Below, one piece after another: positions 7,157 to 16,967 of a stretch of 33,507 nt of DNA (the first letter of the stretch is position 1; every line of letters starts with the position of its first letter). This stretch comes from Herpetosiphon giganteus (lineage in GTDB: Bacteria; Chloroflexota; Chloroflexia; Chloroflexales; Herpetosiphonaceae). The stretch lies in contig NZ_JAFBCZ010000045.1 in NCBI RefSeq assembly GCF_016907925.1, forward strand, positions 1 to 33,507, in the 5' to 3' direction. The position numbers and the translations under genes are program-made. Under the pieces are notes generated by a model. That model worked only from the letters and a program-made list of their open reading frames with translations, was not told the origin of the DNA and made no database searches.

Positions 7157-9070
7157 TTACTTGTACGAACGAGTTGAAAGGTGAACGTTTTCGAATTCGA
7201 GAACTTCTTTGTGCATGGTTGGTTTGGTTCCAACGCCCTTGTATTCCCAAGCGGCCACAAAGGTGAAGTTTTCGTCATCGCGTTTGGCTTCGCCATCCTC
7301 GGTTTGGCTTTCGGTGCGGAAGTGACCGCCACACGATTCGGTACGCATCAAGGCATCGTGGCACATCAATTCGGCAAATTCGAGGAAGTCGGCCAAGCGG
7401 CCTGCTTTTTCCAACTCTTGGTTGAAGTATGTGCCGCTACCTGGCACGCGCACGTCGCGCCAGAATTCTTCGCGAATTTGGGGAATTCGTTCCAAGGCGG
7501 TGCGCAAGCCAGCATCGTTACGCGCCATACCACAATAATCCCACATCACTTTGCCAAGCTCGCGATGGAAATCATCAACTGAGCGTTTGCCATTGATTTG
7601 CAGCAATTGGTTGATTTGGTTGGTTGCTTCGCGCTCAGTTTCAGCAAAAGCTGGGTGATCGGTCGTGACTGGGTTCAACTTAGCGCCCGCAATGTAATTA
7701 CCAATCGTGTAGGGCAAAATGAAGTAGCCATCGGCCAAGCCTTGCATCAAGGCACTCGCACCCAAGCGGTTTGCGCCGTGGTCGGAGAAGTTGGCTTCGC
7801 CCAAGACGTGCAAGCCTTCGATGTTGCTCATCAAGTTGTAGTCGACCCACAAGCCGCCCATGGTGTAGTGCACGGCGGGATAAATCCGCATTGGCACTTC
7901 GTAGGGATTTTCGCCAGTGATCCGTTCGTACATCTCAAACAAGTTACCATAACGCTCGGCGATCATGTTTTTGCCCAAACGCTTGATCGAATCGGCAAAA
8001 TCGAGATACACGCCCAAGCCGCCTGGGCCTACGCCACGACCTTCATCACACACTTCTTTGGCAGCGCGTGACGAAATATCACGCGGCGAGAGGTTGCCGA
8101 ACGAAGGATATTTGCGTTCGAGATAATAATCGCGTTCGCTTTCGGGAATATCCTTGGCAGCGCGAGTGTCGCCAGCCTTCTTGGGAACCCAAATTCGTCC
8201 GTCGTTGCGCAACGATTCGCTCATCAAGGTCAATTTTGATTGATGATCGCCAGCAACTGGAATACAGGTTGGGTGAATTTGGGTAAAACATGGGTTGGCA
8301 AACGCCGCGCCACGTTTGTAAGCGCGATAGCTGGCCGTTACGTTACAGCCTTTGGCGTTGGTTGAAAGGTAGAAGACGTTGCCGTAGCCACCAGTTGCCA
8401 ACACGACTGCATCGCCTGCGTGGCGTTCGATCTTGCCGTTGATCAAATCACGGGTGATAATCCCTCGCGCTTTGCCATCAACCAACACAATATCCAACAT
8501 TTCGCAGCGCGAATACATAGCGACTTTTTTCAAGCCAATTTGGCGTTCCAGCGCTGAGTAAGCGCCGAGCAACAATTGTTGGCCGGTTTGGCCGCGTGCG
8601 TAGAAGGTACGCGAAACCTGTGCGCCACCGAATGAACGGTTGGCCATCACGCCGCCGTACTCACGGGCAAATGGCACGCCTTGGGCCACACATTGGTCAA
8701 TAATATTGACGCTGACTTGCGCCAAACGATACACATTTGCTTCGCGGGCGCGATAATCGCCACCTTTGATCGTATCGTAGAACAAACGGCGCACACTATC
8801 GCCGTCATTTTGATAGTTCTTGGCAGCGTTGATACCACCTTGCGCCGCGATACTGTGGGCGCGGCGGGGGCTATCTTGGAAGCAGAAACACTTGACGTTA
8901 TAGCCAAGCTCGGCCAATGAAGCAGCAGCAGAAGCGCCTGCCAAGCCTGAGCCAACCACCAAAACGGTGTATTTACGCTTATTGGCAGGATTGACCAACT
9001 TCATGTCGAAGCGGTGCTGATCCCATTTATCTTCCAGCGGCCCTGCTGGAATTTTGGCATTCAATTGCAT
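7157..9070 (-). CDS. sdhA: Succinate dehydrogenase/fumarate reductase flavoprotein subunit
   Basis: This 637-residue catalytic subunit oxidises succinate to fumarate. An N-terminal Rossmann signature [19 protein letters not shown] binds FAD. The motif [14 protein letters not shown] supplies His72, the expected site of covalent FAD attachment. Further family blocks follow: [20 protein letters not shown], the active-site loops around HPTCIP and RDISSRA, and [12 protein letters not shown] near residue 400. The length and these blocks fit the Bacillus/epsilon-proteobacterial type with a single cytochrome b anchor, in keeping with the neighbouring five-helix SdhC and the absence of an sdhD. It lies 10 bp after sdhC and 16 bp before sdhB. 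Confidence 0.97.
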   Translation of the reverse strand: MQLNAKIPAGPLEDKWDQHRFDMKLVNPANKRKYTVLVVGSGLAGASAAASLAELGYNVKCFCFQDSPRRAHSIAAQGGINAAKNYQNDGDSVRRLFYDTIKGGDYRAREANVYRLAQVSVNIIDQCVAQGVPFAREYGGVMANRSFGGAQVSRTFYARGQTGQQLLLGAYSALERQIGLKKVAMYSRCEMLDIVLVDGKARGIITRDLINGKIERHAGDAVVLATGGYGNVFYLSTNAKGCNVTASYRAYKRGAAFANPCFTQIHPTCIPVAGDHQSKLTLMSESLRNDGRIWVPKKAGDTRAAKDIPESERDYYLERKYPSFGNLSPRDISSRAAKEVCDEGRGVGPGGLGVYLDFADSIKRLGKNMIAERYGNLFEMYERITGENPYEVPMRIYPAVHYTMGGLWVDYNLMSNIEGLHVLGEANFSDHGANRLGASALMQGLADGYFILPYTIGNYIAGAKLNPVTTDHPAFAETEREATNQINQLLQINGKRSVDDFHRELGKVMWDYCGMARNDAGLRTALERIPQIREEFWRDVRVPGSGTYFNQELEKAGRLADFLEFAELMCHDALMRTESCGGHFRTESQTEDGEAKRDDENFTFVAAWEYKGVGTKPTMHKEVLEFENVHLSTRSYK

Positions 9071-9080
9071 AATGCGTCAC

Positions 9081-9758
9081 CTATTTCGCTACTGGTTCTA
9101 GGAAACCAACTAAGACCGCAATCGGAATCGAAATATTTCCCAAAAACAACAAGGTGCCAATGCCAAGTGCAGCATTACGCAGCAACCGATTAAAACGGCG
9201 GTTGTTTAAGCCTAAAGTTTGGAACAAGCTCCAAACCCCGTGAGCCATGTGCAACCCAAGGGCGAGCATCGCTAGAATATAAAAGAGCGAAACCCACAGG
9301 TTTTGGAAGCCATAGACCACATTGTTGTAAACATTGTGTACGTCAAACGGTTGTGGCCCACCAGGCGCTTTACCAATGGTAAAGTGCAAAATGTGGTAGA
9401 CGATAAACAACAGCAAAATAAACCCGCCATAGCGCATCGTGCGGCTGGCGAAGGTCGATTCGACGTGTTGTTTCTTGACGTAACGTTGCGGTCGCGATTT
9501 GCGGTTTTCAATCGTCAATTGCACGGCAGCGATGATGTGTAGAATGACTGCGGTCAGCAGCACAACCCGCACAACAATCAGCAACTCGCCAGTGCTCTTG
9601 AGAAACGCCGCATACTTGTTCAATGCTTCGGCTCCCAAATAAATTTGGAGATTGCCAAGCATATGCCCGATGACGAAGCCCACGCCAATCAGGCCCGTCA
9701 CGGCCATCACGACCTTCTTCCCGATGGATGTTCGGTAGAAAGAAAGTACCCCAGTCAT
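9081..9758 (-). CDS. sdhC: Succinate dehydrogenase cytochrome b558-type membrane anchor
   Basis: This 225-residue protein has five predicted membrane helices: around [79 protein letters not shown], and the C-terminal GTLLFLGNISIPIAVLVGFL. Histidines in helices 1-4 (GHMLG, ILHII, YHILH, GLHMAHG) are in the right places to ligate two b-type hemes. It anchors SdhAB and passes electrons to the quinone pool. A single fused anchor of this size is the type B architecture. It is the first gene of the operon, with an AAGGAG ribosome site before the ATG. The upstream -10-like gataat/tataaa around 9800 is weak. Confidence 0.95.
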   Translation of the reverse strand: MTGVLSFYRTSIGKKVVMAVTGLIGVGFVIGHMLGNLQIYLGAEALNKYAAFLKSTGELLIVVRVVLLTAVILHIIAAVQLTIENRKSRPQRYVKKQHVESTFASRTMRYGGFILLLFIVYHILHFTIGKAPGGPQPFDVHNVYNNVVYGFQNLWVSLFYILAMLALGLHMAHGVWSLFQTLGLNNRRFNRLLRNAALGIGTLLFLGNISIPIAVLVGFLEPVAK

Positions 9759-10137
9759 TACTGACTCCTTTATCTGTTCCGACGTGGCATCTTTACCTTT
9801 TATATTATCGCTTAAAACTCAGTTTAGGTGAAACACTTGCTGCACGTGGGTGAAGCTTTGTCCACATACGCTGGCACTGGCTTCAAGCGCCACATGGCTG
9901 CGAATAATCTGCTTCAGCAAGCAAATTAAGCATTAGACGAAATAGTGATTTATGGCTTTATTATAACCTAAAACGTAGCTTTATAGCACAAATATTCGAT
10001 TAACATTTTAGACCTAAGCAATCCAATTAGCGAGGCCGAGTAGCACTGAACAAGGCCAATTGGCTGGTTGAATTCAATAATAAAGACGGATAATATAGAG
10101 TAAACTGTTTTAACTAGAACTTCTTCCAATCATTGAT
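9759..10137. other. Intergenic region upstream of sdhC
   Basis: This AT-rich spacer between the divergent sdh and siderophore operons shows no open frame worth calling. One AATAAAGAC box sits at 10079-10087. Promoters for sdh should lie near 9790-9830 but no strong match is seen. Confidence 0.5.
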
Positions 10138-10165
10138 TTGACAAATAGCCTGAAGCGACTATACT
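10138..10165 (+). promoter_or_regulatory. Sigma70-type promoter of the siderophore-uptake operon
   Basis: TTGACA (10138-10143), a 16-bp spacer and TATACT (10160-10165) predict a start near 10172, directly at the inverted repeat that follows. Confidence 0.65.
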
Positions 10166-10172
10166 TACCCGC

Positions 10173-10209
10173 AATAAAGACAATAAAGACTGATTAAATT
10201 GTCTTTATT
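10173..10209. promoter_or_regulatory. Candidate operator: 12-bp inverted repeat built from AATAAAGAC boxes
   Basis: The arms aataaagacaat (10173-10184) and attgtctttatt (10198-10209) are perfectly complementary around a 13-nt centre. The 9-mer AATAAAGAC occurs at 10079, 10173 and 10182 and inverted at 10201-10209, so four copies bracket the promoter. The position over the predicted start suggests a repressor site, probably iron-dependent given the operon. It does not look like a classical Fur or IdeR box. Confidence 0.5.
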
Positions 10210-10352
10210 AGTTCGGTTTTGTATTAATCAAGCTGAATTTTGCGGCGAAGTTTACCCCAACCGTTGAGCAATTTGCGATTTTTCGAGCCAAGCATTTGAG
10301 CGTTGGTCGTTTTATTGCGCTTAAAAAACGGTTGATCGACGGAGTTATCAAC

Positions 10353-11396
10353 GTGGCGGTTACTCTTGCACAATCAACATCGCAGCCCAAACCGAAACGT
10401 CGCGCCGCTGCGGCTTTAGCAATCGGCCTGCTGCTAGCAACTGGCTTGTTGCTGGTGATTATGACGCTCAGCATTAATTTTGGGGCGACTGATGTTGCGC
10501 CAAGCACCGTCTGGGCATCATTATTTAACTACGATGCGACTTCGACCCAACACCTGATTATTCGCACCTTACGCATGCCACGGGTTCTGGTGGCGGCGAT
10601 TGTCGGGGCCATTTTGGCTTTGGCAGGCGCGATTATGCAGGGCTTGACCCGCAATCCACTTGCCGACGCTGGCTTGTTGGGCATTGAAAGCGGCGCAGCC
10701 TTGGGCGTGGTGCTGGCAATCACCTTCTTCGAGATCAAAACCCTCAATTTATATTCGATTTTCGCCTTTGCTGGGGCAGCGGTTACGGCTGTGCTGGTCT
10801 ATAGCCTTGGCTCTTTAGGGCGCGGCGGGCCAACTCCGCTCAAATTAACCCTTGCTGGAGCCATGATCACGGCCTTCTGCACCTCATTCACCAGCGCCAT
10901 TCTGATTCTCAATCAACAAACGCTTGATGAAGTGCGCTTGTGGTTGGCGGGCACGGTTGCTGGGCGCGATTTGGGCTTAATCGCCGAGAGCCTGCCCTAC
11001 GTTGGGGTTGGCTTTGTGCTGGCGCTGAGCCTTGGGCGCTCGCTGACCGCAATGGCCTTGGGCGAAGATGTGGCGCGGGGCTTGGGCCAACGCACTGGCT
11101 GGGTCAAAGTGATTGCGGCAATTGCCGTGGTGCTTTTGGCTGGCAGCGCGGTTGCCTTGGCTGGGCCAATTGGCTTTTTGGGCTTGTTGGTGCCGCACAT
11201 TATGCGCTTTATCGTTGGCATCGATTATCGTTGGCTCTTGCCCTATTGTGCCATCGGCGGGGCCTTGCTGCTGGTTGTGGCCGATATTATTGGGCGGGTT
11301 GTTGTGCGTCCGATGGAAATTCCAGTTGGCGTTGTTACCGCGCTGCTCGGCGGCCCAATGTTTATTTACCTTGTACGCTGGCGGGTGCAACGATGA
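10353..11396 (+). CDS. Iron-siderophore ABC transporter permease (FecCD family)
   Basis: This is a 347-residue, multi-helix permease of the BtuC/FecCD/FhuB family. Family blocks are visible: [20 protein letters not shown], then [20 protein letters not shown] (the hallmark Q-G-x-x-x-N-P-L-A-x-P/D segment), [11 protein letters not shown] (the cytoplasmic coupling helix that docks to the ATPase), [15 protein letters not shown], and [18 protein letters not shown] near the C-terminus. I prefer GTG at 10353 with GGAG 8 bp upstream. An in-frame TTG at 10296 would add 19 residues but has no clear ribosome site. The protein forms the membrane channel with the next permease. Its stop overlaps that gene's start (ATGA). 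Confidence 0.93.
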   Translation: MAVTLAQSTSQPKPKRRAAAALAIGLLLATGLLLVIMTLSINFGATDVAPSTVWASLFNYDATSTQHLIIRTLRMPRVLVAAIVGAILALAGAIMQGLTRNPLADAGLLGIESGAALGVVLAITFFEIKTLNLYSIFAFAGAAVTAVLVYSLGSLGRGGPTPLKLTLAGAMITAFCTSFTSAILILNQQTLDEVRLWLAGTVAGRDLGLIAESLPYVGVGFVLALSLGRSLTAMALGEDVARGLGQRTGWVKVIAAIAVVLLAGSAVALAGPIGFLGLLVPHIMRFIVGIDYRWLLPYCAIGGALLLVVADIIGRVVVRPMEIPVGVVTALLGGPMFIYLVRWRVQR

Positions 11397-12448
11397 AAAC
11401 ATTTCCATGGATTACCATTCGGCCCAAGCATGCGCGATTTTCGCTGCGCATCGACCGCCGTTTGCCCAAGGTTGGGCTGATTGTTGGGCTGTTGGTGTTG
11501 GCAATTATGATCATCAACATGGGCGTTGGCGAATATAAAATTAGCCCATTGGATGTGGTTAAAACCTTGCTCGGCATGGAAACAGGCGACCCGCAACATG
11601 TGCTGATTGTGCGGACTCTGCGCTTGCCACGCATGCTGCTATCGGCCTTGGTTGGCTTGGCGCTTGGCACATCTGGCGCATTGCTGCAAGGCTTGACCCG
11701 CAATCCACTGGCCGACCCGAGCATTATGGGCATCAACACTGGCGCTGGTTTGGTTGCCGTGGTGTTGACAATCTTGGTACGCAATTTCCCAGCCCGCTGG
11801 ATTCCGGTCGCGGCTTTTGCTGGGGCCTTGGTTGCCGCTGGCTTGATGTATGTTTTGGCCTGGCGCAAGGGTGGCGATTCACCGATGCGCTTGATCTTAA
11901 TTGGGGTTGGCTTGAGTGCAGTTGGTTCCGCCGTCACAACCTTGGTGATTACGATTGGCAATATCTACGATGTGCAACGGGCCATGATTTGGCTAACGGG
12001 CAGCGTCTATGGCCGCTCGTGGGTCGATTTTTGGGCCTTTGCGCCGTGGGTCGCGATTGCTGTGCCCTTGGCTTGGTTTCAAGCGCGCCAACTGAATAGC
12101 CTGCACCTTGGCGAAGATGTCGCCTTGGGCTTGGGCGTGAATGTTGGCCGTCAACGAGCCTGGATTTTATTTGTTGCCGTGGCCTTGGCTGGCGCAAGCG
12201 TTGCCGTGGCTGGAGTGATTAGCTTTGTGGGCTTGATCGCGCCGCACGTAGCTCGGCGCTTGGTTGGTACCGATCACACGGGGCTTGTGCCGACCGCTGG
12301 CATGCTTGGCGCGTTGTTGCTGGTGGCTTCCGACTGGATTGGCCGCACGATTGCCGCGCCCAACGAAATTCCTTGTGGCCTTGTGACCGCCGTGATTGGC
12401 GTGCCGTTTTTCCTGACAATGCTCTACCACCATGCCAAAACAAAGTGA
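11393..12448 (+). CDS. Iron-siderophore ABC transporter permease (FecCD family), second subunit
   Basis: This is a 351-residue partner of the preceding permease, with the same family blocks: [40 protein letters not shown], the coupling helix [28 protein letters not shown], and [19 protein letters not shown]. It has about nine membrane helices after a basic N-terminal extension. The ATG at 11393 overlaps the upstream stop by 4 bp, so translation is probably coupled. The open frame extends far upstream but only as an out-of-phase shadow of the first permease. Two different permeases imply a heterodimeric channel, as in FecCD and FepDG. Confidence 0.93.
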   Translation: MKTFPWITIRPKHARFSLRIDRRLPKVGLIVGLLVLAIMIINMGVGEYKISPLDVVKTLLGMETGDPQHVLIVRTLRLPRMLLSALVGLALGTSGALLQGLTRNPLADPSIMGINTGAGLVAVVLTILVRNFPARWIPVAAFAGALVAAGLMYVLAWRKGGDSPMRLILIGVGLSAVGSAVTTLVITIGNIYDVQRAMIWLTGSVYGRSWVDFWAFAPWVAIAVPLAWFQARQLNSLHLGEDVALGLGVNVGRQRAWILFVAVALAGASVAVAGVISFVGLIAPHVARRLVGTDHTGLVPTAGMLGALLLVASDWIGRTIAAPNEIPCGLVTAVIGVPFFLTMLYHHAKTK

Positions 12449-12455
12449 GGATGTG

Positions 12456-13286
12456 ATGTTAGCAACCGATACATTAACCTTGGGCTACGATGGCCCCAAC
12501 ATTCTCGATCAGTTGTCGATCACGCTGCCTGCCGGGCAGATTACCGCTTTGATTGGCCCCAACGGCTGTGGCAAATCGACCTTATTGCGGGGTTTGGCAC
12601 GTTTGATTAAGCCCAAGCATGGCGCAGTTGTGCTTGATGGCCACGATGTGCAGCGCATTCCGACCCGCCAATTAGCAACCCAACTTGGTATTTTGCCGCA
12701 AAATCCGGTTGCACCCGAAGGCTTGACCGTGCGTGAGTTGGTGGCCCAAGGCCGCTATCCGCATCAGCGCTGGTTTCAGCAATGGTCGGCAGCAGATGAA
12801 ACAGCGGTGCGCTCGGCGCTCGAAATTACCAACATGGTCGAATTGGCCGATCGCGCGGTCGATGCGCTTTCTGGCGGTCAACGCCAACGCGCATGGATCG
12901 CTATGACCCTCGCCCAAGAAACCGATATTATCCTGCTTGACGAGCCAACCACCTTTTTGGATTTGGCCCATCAAGTTGAAGTCTTACAGCTTTTAGAACA
13001 GCTTAATCGTCAATCAAGCCGCACGATTGTGATGGTGGTGCATGATTTGAACCATGCCACGCGCCATGCCGATCATGTGATTGCGCTGCGGGCTGGCGTT
13101 GTGCAAGCCGCTGGAGCGCCGCGCGATGTAATTACACCGTCGTTGTTACGCGCTGTGTTTGGCATCGAAGCTGAAGTTATCCCCGATCCGCGCACCGGCG
13201 TGCCATTGTGCATTCCGTATGGTCTGTGTGCTGCGGAACCTACAGATACCCTGTTGCATGCGGATGCTGTTGGCAGCCGCGCTTAA
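12456..13286 (+). CDS. Iron-siderophore ABC transporter ATP-binding protein (FepC/FecE family)
   Basis: This 276-residue ATPase powers the two permeases. Counting from the ATG at 12456, Walker A is GPNGCGKST (34-42), the Q-loop Gln is 82, the signature LSGGQ is at 138-142, Walker B with the catalytic Glu (LLDEPTT) is near 160-166 and the switch His is 196 (VVHDL). The region around [13 protein letters not shown] is typical of the siderophore/vitamin B12 subfamily. I chose 12456 because GAGG lies 5 bp upstream; an in-frame ATG at 12432 overlapping the permease gene would add eight residues. The C-terminal tail after the ATPase core is unremarkable. It lies in one operon with its neighbours, and a binding-protein gene follows after 18 bp. 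Confidence 0.95.
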   Translation: MLATDTLTLGYDGPNILDQLSITLPAGQITALIGPNGCGKSTLLRGLARLIKPKHGAVVLDGHDVQRIPTRQLATQLGILPQNPVAPEGLTVRELVAQGRYPHQRWFQQWSAADETAVRSALEITNMVELADRAVDALSGGQRQRAWIAMTLAQETDIILLDEPTTFLDLAHQVEVLQLLEQLNRQSSRTIVMVVHDLNHATRHADHVIALRAGVVQAAGAPRDVITPSLLRAVFGIEAEVIPDPRTGVPLCIPYGLCAAEPTDTLLHADAVGSRA

Positions 13287-13304
13287 CCCTAGGAGTAACT
13301 TTCA

Positions 13305-14390
13305 ATGGTTCGTTTTTCTCGTTTACTCTCGTGTGGCTTGCTATTGACGGTGTTAGCAGCCTGTGGCGGTGCAGCCAGCACCCCAACTAGCGTTCCAGCA
13401 GCGACCGCGGCTCCAACCGAGGCTGCCGCCGCTACTGCCACAACCGCGCCAACAGAAGCCGCTGTGGCTCAACCAACTGCCACCGCCGCTAGCGATACAA
13501 CCACTAATTCTGGCAATCGCACCTTCACCCACGCCTTGGGCGAAATCAGCATTCCCAATGTTCCACAACGGGTTATCGCCCTCGACTGGATGTATTTGGA
13601 AGATGTTGTGGCCTTGGGCGTGCAACCAGTTGGTGCAATCGATTTGGAAAATTATCCCAAGTGGATTGATTTGCCATTGACGATTGATCCCAGCGTGGTT
13701 TCAATCGGTGCAAATCCAGCGCCCGATTTTGAAACGATTGCCGCATTGAAGCCTGATTTGATTTTGGTTGGCTCGTTGCGCGGCGAAACGATCTACGATC
13801 AATTGAATGCCATCGCTCCAACGATGATGTTCAATCCCTACTTGAAAGAGGGCGAAGGCCATCCATACGCCGAAATGACGACGACTTTCAGCACAATTGC
13901 CGCAGTCTTGGGCAAAGAAACTGAAGGCGCACAAGTGTTGGCCAAGATGGAACAAACTTTTGCTACTTCCAAAGAGCAATTGGCTGCTGCTGGTTTGGCT
14001 GATGCCAATGTGTTGGTAGCCCAAACCTACGCCAGCAACAACGCTGCTGAAGTGCGTTTGTTCACCGATAACGCTGCGGTGATGGAAATCATCAAACGTT
14101 TGGGCTTGAAAAACGCTTGGTCAGACCCAACCTACCAAGTGTGGGGCTTCTCGTCAGTTGGCACCGAAGCCTTGGCTCAATTCAGCGATATTCACATGCT
14201 CTACATCACCGAAGAAAATAACGATCCCTTCCAAAGTGCCGCGATCAAACCCTACTGGGATAGCCTAGAGTTTGTCAAAGCTGGCAAGGCCCACACTTTG
14301 GATAGCCAAACCTGGACCTTTGGTGGCCCAATTGCCGCCGAAGTCTTTGCCCAACGGGTTACGGAAGCGCTCTTGTCGGAAAGCAAATAA
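13305..14390 (+). CDS. Iron-siderophore substrate-binding lipoprotein 1
   Basis: This 361-residue lipoprotein has a signal peptide ending in LAAC (Cys20). A Thr/Ala/Pro-rich linker of about 50 residues follows, then a periplasmic-binding-protein class III fold (FhuD/FecB type). Visible blocks are VPQRVIALDWMYLEDVVALGVQPVGA split over the first lobe, ETIAALKPDLILVG, AAVMEIIKRLGLKNAW, and FGGPIAAEVFAQRV at the end. A clear AGGAG site precedes the ATG. It should capture a ferric siderophore outside the membrane and deliver it to the two permeases encoded upstream. It is a close paralogue of the next gene (for example RLFTDN and LAKMEQT are shared), so the pair arose by tandem duplication. Confidence 0.93.
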   Translation: MVRFSRLLSCGLLLTVLAACGGAASTPTSVPAATAAPTEAAAATATTAPTEAAVAQPTATAASDTTTNSGNRTFTHALGEISIPNVPQRVIALDWMYLEDVVALGVQPVGAIDLENYPKWIDLPLTIDPSVVSIGANPAPDFETIAALKPDLILVGSLRGETIYDQLNAIAPTMMFNPYLKEGEGHPYAEMTTTFSTIAAVLGKETEGAQVLAKMEQTFATSKEQLAAAGLADANVLVAQTYASNNAAEVRLFTDNAAVMEIIKRLGLKNAWSDPTYQVWGFSSVGTEALAQFSDIHMLYITEENNDPFQSAAIKPYWDSLEFVKAGKAHTLDSQTWTFGGPIAAEVFAQRVTEALLSESK

Positions 14391-14402
14391 GCCTGATTTA
14401 GC

Positions 14403-14433
14403 GCTGGCCGTTTGAGAATAGCAAGCGGCCAGC
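14403..14433 (+). other. Intercistronic hairpin between the two binding-protein genes
   Basis: gctggccg (14403-14410) pairs with cggccagc (14426-14433) around a ~15-nt loop, with no T-run after it. It probably stabilises or tunes the upstream mRNA rather than ending transcription. Confidence 0.5.
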
Positions 14434-14449
14434 AGGAATAGATACAACA

Positions 14450-15505
14450 ATGCAACGATTTTTGGCATTAATTGGCTTGGTCAGCATTTTGGCTGCCTGT
14501 GGTTCATCGGCAGCAACGACCGCTCCAACGACCGCCCCAACCACTGCTGCCGCCGCAACCGCGACGACTGCAACAGAAGCAACCGCTGCCGCGACTGAAG
14601 CCGCCGCCGAAGCAACCACTGCTCCAGCTGACACTGCTGGCACGCGCACGATCAAGCACGTGATGGGCGAAACCACGATCACTGGCGTTCCTCAAAAGGT
14701 CGTTGTGCTCGAATGGGTCTATGTTGAAAATCTTTTGGCCTTGGGCGTGCAACCAGCAGGCGTTGCCGACATCGAAGGCTACAACAAATGGGTTGATGTC
14801 CCCGTTGAATTAGGCCCAACTGCGGTTGATGTTGGCACGCGTGGCGAGGCCAACCTCGAAACGATTGCTGCAATCAAGCCTGATTTGATTATTGCGCTTA
14901 AGTATGATGCTGAAAAGAACTATGCCCAATATAGCGCCATTGCCCCTACCTTGGTCTTCAATCCCTATCCTGAATCAGGCGATCAATACACTGAAATGAT
15001 CGAAACCTTCAACACGATTGCCGATGTGCTGGACAAAACCGAAGAAGCCAAAGCTGTGTTGGCCAAAATGGAGCAAACCTACGCCGAAGCCAAGCAAACC
15101 TTGGCTGCAGCAGGCTTTGAAAATGCTCCCTACGTGTTGGCTCAAGCTTACACCTCAAACAGCGCCGCCGAAATTCGCTTGTTCACCGACAACTCGATGA
15201 TTGCCAAATTGATCGCTAAAACTGGGCTTAAGAATGCCTGGACTGACAGTACCTTCCAAGTCTATGGCTTCTCGACCGTAAGCAGCGAAGCGTTGGCTGG
15301 GCTGGGCGATATTCACTTTATGTATGTTGTGGCCGATGATGATAACCCATTTGCCAGCGGCACGATCAAGCCATTCTGGGATAGCCTTGATTTTGTAAAA
15401 AAAGGCCAAGCCTATCCATTGGGTGGCGATGTTTGGTTCTTTGGTGGCCCCTTATCAGCAGAAGTGCTGGCCCAACGCGTTGTCAAGAGCTTGACCAAGC
15501 AATAA
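14450..15505 (+). CDS. Iron-siderophore substrate-binding lipoprotein 2
   Basis: This 351-residue lipoprotein has the lipobox LAAC (Cys17), an Ala/Thr-rich linker to about residue 65 and a class III binding-protein fold. Matching blocks with the upstream copy include VPQKVVVLEWVYVENLLALG, ETIAAIKPDLIIAL, AAEIRLFTDN, GLKNAW, and FFGGPLSAEVLAQRV. Divergence is highest in the pocket-forming segments (GTRGEANL versus GANPAPDF), so the two proteins probably bind different siderophores, or the same one with different affinity, while sharing one permease pair. The ribosome site is weaker (AGGA 11-12 bp before the ATG). Confidence 0.93.
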   Translation: MQRFLALIGLVSILAACGSSAATTAPTTAPTTAAAATATTATEATAAATEAAAEATTAPADTAGTRTIKHVMGETTITGVPQKVVVLEWVYVENLLALGVQPAGVADIEGYNKWVDVPVELGPTAVDVGTRGEANLETIAAIKPDLIIALKYDAEKNYAQYSAIAPTLVFNPYPESGDQYTEMIETFNTIADVLDKTEEAKAVLAKMEQTYAEAKQTLAAAGFENAPYVLAQAYTSNSAAEIRLFTDNSMIAKLIAKTGLKNAWTDSTFQVYGFSTVSSEALAGLGDIHFMYVVADDDNPFASGTIKPFWDSLDFVKKGQAYPLGGDVWFFGGPLSAEVLAQRVVKSLTKQ

Positions 15506-15533
15506 AAAATGTTTATTGATAGAGGATGTGCAT

Positions 15534-16346
15534 ATGCATGTAGAACGTAGCCCACTTGCCCAAAGCTTCGAACGCGCCGTAACCTTGGATCAATACTTGG
15601 TTGCGCGGATTGTCGAACCAACCGAGCCAGATTGGGTCTCAGCTACAGCATTGACCGATCCAGCGATGTTGAACACCATTCTTGCAAGCTTTGCGGAAGT
15701 TCGCAAGCTGGAAAAGCGTCGTTTGGCCGGCTCGTTCTTTATTAGTTCGTATGTTTGGTATCTGGCTGGGGCAGCGATTGCCAGCTTATTGATCGATCAA
15801 CGGGTTCCCGACATGGATCGATCCAATGTGTTGGCGCGTTTCCCCAGCAACGACAACGGCCATCAGCCAGAAGTCGCCTTTGCTTCGCAGCGGTTTTTCG
15901 GCTTAACAGCTGATCAAGCGCATGCGAATGTAACCGTCGTTGCCGATAAAGCCAGCTTGCGCGAACAATTTCGCCAGCAATTTGAGCAACATCTTGCGCC
16001 AGTAGTGCAATTGGTCGCTGAGCAATCAGGTTTAGGCCAACGTGCTCAATGGAACATCATCGCCGATCGCTGTGCAGGTATTTTCTTGCGGGTTGGCCAG
16101 CGCCTTGAGCAAGTTGATGTTGCTTGTGCAGAAGGCTTGGCCTTCGTTGGCGCTAAAGGTTCAGCCATGAAGGCCAGCAAAACTGGCTATATTGAGCTGA
16201 ATACGGCCAGCGATCAATGTGCAACGTTCCTGCAACGCGGTGGTTGCTGCTTATACTATCAAGTTGAGGGCGGCCAAAACTGCAACGATTGCCCATTATT
16301 GCCAGTTGCCGAGCGCGTACAACGCCTGACTGGTATCAGTAACTAA
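15534..16346 (+). CDS. FhuF-like ferric-siderophore reductase, 2Fe-2S
   Basis: This 270-residue protein ends with the exact FhuF cysteine signature C-C-x10-C-x2-C: Cys238, Cys239, Cys250 and Cys253, which bind a 2Fe-2S centre. Outside the motif, similarity is to the IucA/IucC-FhuF C-terminal type region (SSYVWYLAGAAIASLLIDQRVP and a basic CAGIFLRVGQRL). It would reduce imported ferric siderophore in the cytoplasm so that Fe(II) is released. The ATG at 15534 has AGAGG 8 bp upstream; an in-frame TTG at 15516 is less likely. It is the last gene of the operon, 28 bp after binding protein 2, which fits the role of using what the transporter brings in. Confidence 0.88.
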   Translation: MHVERSPLAQSFERAVTLDQYLVARIVEPTEPDWVSATALTDPAMLNTILASFAEVRKLEKRRLAGSFFISSYVWYLAGAAIASLLIDQRVPDMDRSNVLARFPSNDNGHQPEVAFASQRFFGLTADQAHANVTVVADKASLREQFRQQFEQHLAPVVQLVAEQSGLGQRAQWNIIADRCAGIFLRVGQRLEQVDVACAEGLAFVGAKGSAMKASKTGYIELNTASDQCATFLQRGGCCLYYQVEGGQNCNDCPLLPVAERVQRLTGISN

Positions 16347-16377
16347 ACAATTTGGATTGAACTTGTCTAAAGCAGTA

Positions 16378-16403
16378 GCGCAGAGAATTATTGTTCTCTG
16401 CGC
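16378..16403. terminator. Convergent-gene hairpin, possible bidirectional terminator
   Basis: A perfect 10-bp stem (gcgcagagaa against ttctctgcgc) with a 6-nt loop lies between the stops of the fhuF-like gene and ohr. There is no strong T-run. It is made from the same cgcagaggcgcagag phrase that recurs through the window. Confidence 0.5.
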
Positions 16404-16423
16404 CTCTGCGTTAAAACTCGACG

Positions 16424-16843
16424 TTATTTTACGATCAGCTCAACGTCGATATTGCCACGGGTTGCGTTGCTGTATGGGCAAACGGTATGCGCTTTTTCGA
16501 CCAAGGCCAAGGCGGTTTCGCGCTCGACTTTAGGCAAATCGACGGTCAAGGTGACGGCCAAGCCATAGCCACCTTGAGCATTTGCGCCAAGGCTGACCGT
16601 GCCAGTCACGCTTGAATCGCTAGCATCGGCTTTGGCATGTTTGGCAACCAAGCTCAAGGCACTATGGAAACAGGCAGCATAGCCAGCAGCAAACAATTGC
16701 TCAGGGTTGGTCGCGCCACCAGGCCCGCCTAATTCCTTGGGCGAGGCTAAATCGAGGGTCAAGCTGCCATCAGGTGCAGTTACTTGGCCAGTGCGTCCGC
16801 CGCTTGCAGTCATCGTGGTCGTATATAAGGTTTTAAGTGCCAT
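16424..16843 (-). CDS. ohr: Organic hydroperoxide resistance protein
   Basis: This is a 139-residue thiol peroxidase of the Ohr/OsmC family that reduces organic and fatty-acid hydroperoxides. The two catalytic cysteines are present, C58 in YAACFHSAL and C122 in HTVCPYSNATRG, as are the partners Arg17 (GGRTG) and Glu48 (NPEQLF). The length and the NPEQLFAAGYAACFHSAL block place it in Ohr proper rather than OsmC. I start at the ATG at 16843, which has AAGGAG 10 bp upstream, rather than the TTG at 16852. It diverges from the ohrR regulator gene with shared operators between them. Confidence 0.96.
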   Translation of the reverse strand: MALKTLYTTTMTASGGRTGQVTAPDGSLTLDLASPKELGGPGGATNPEQLFAAGYAACFHSALSLVAKHAKADASDSSVTGTVSLGANAQGGYGLAVTLTVDLPKVERETALALVEKAHTVCPYSNATRGNIDVELIVK

Positions 16844-16885
16844 AATTGTCAAGCTCCTTCAAACATAGTAAATTTATATTTATGG

Positions 16886-16916
16886 CAATTATATTGTGTG
16901 CAATTCAATTTGTCAA
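16886..16916 (-). promoter_or_regulatory. ohr promoter overlapped by OhrR operator palindromes
   Basis: On the minus strand TTGACA (16911-16916), 17 bp and TATAAT (16888-16893) form a perfect sigma70 promoter. The plus-strand halves caattatattg (16886-16896) and caattcaattt (16901-16911) overlap both promoter elements and resemble the AT-rich caatt/aattg operators of OhrR. Bound OhrR would block ohr, and probably its own promoter. Confidence 0.75.
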
Positions 16917-16967
16917 GAGCTAATTTTCATGCTACGGTGCTGTTATGCAAAACATAGGAGGCCGACG

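Noticed and set aside
10940-11392. Long N-terminal extension of the second permease
   Set aside because: It is the shadow of the first permease in another frame; the ATG at 11393 overlapping the stop of the first permease is a far better start.
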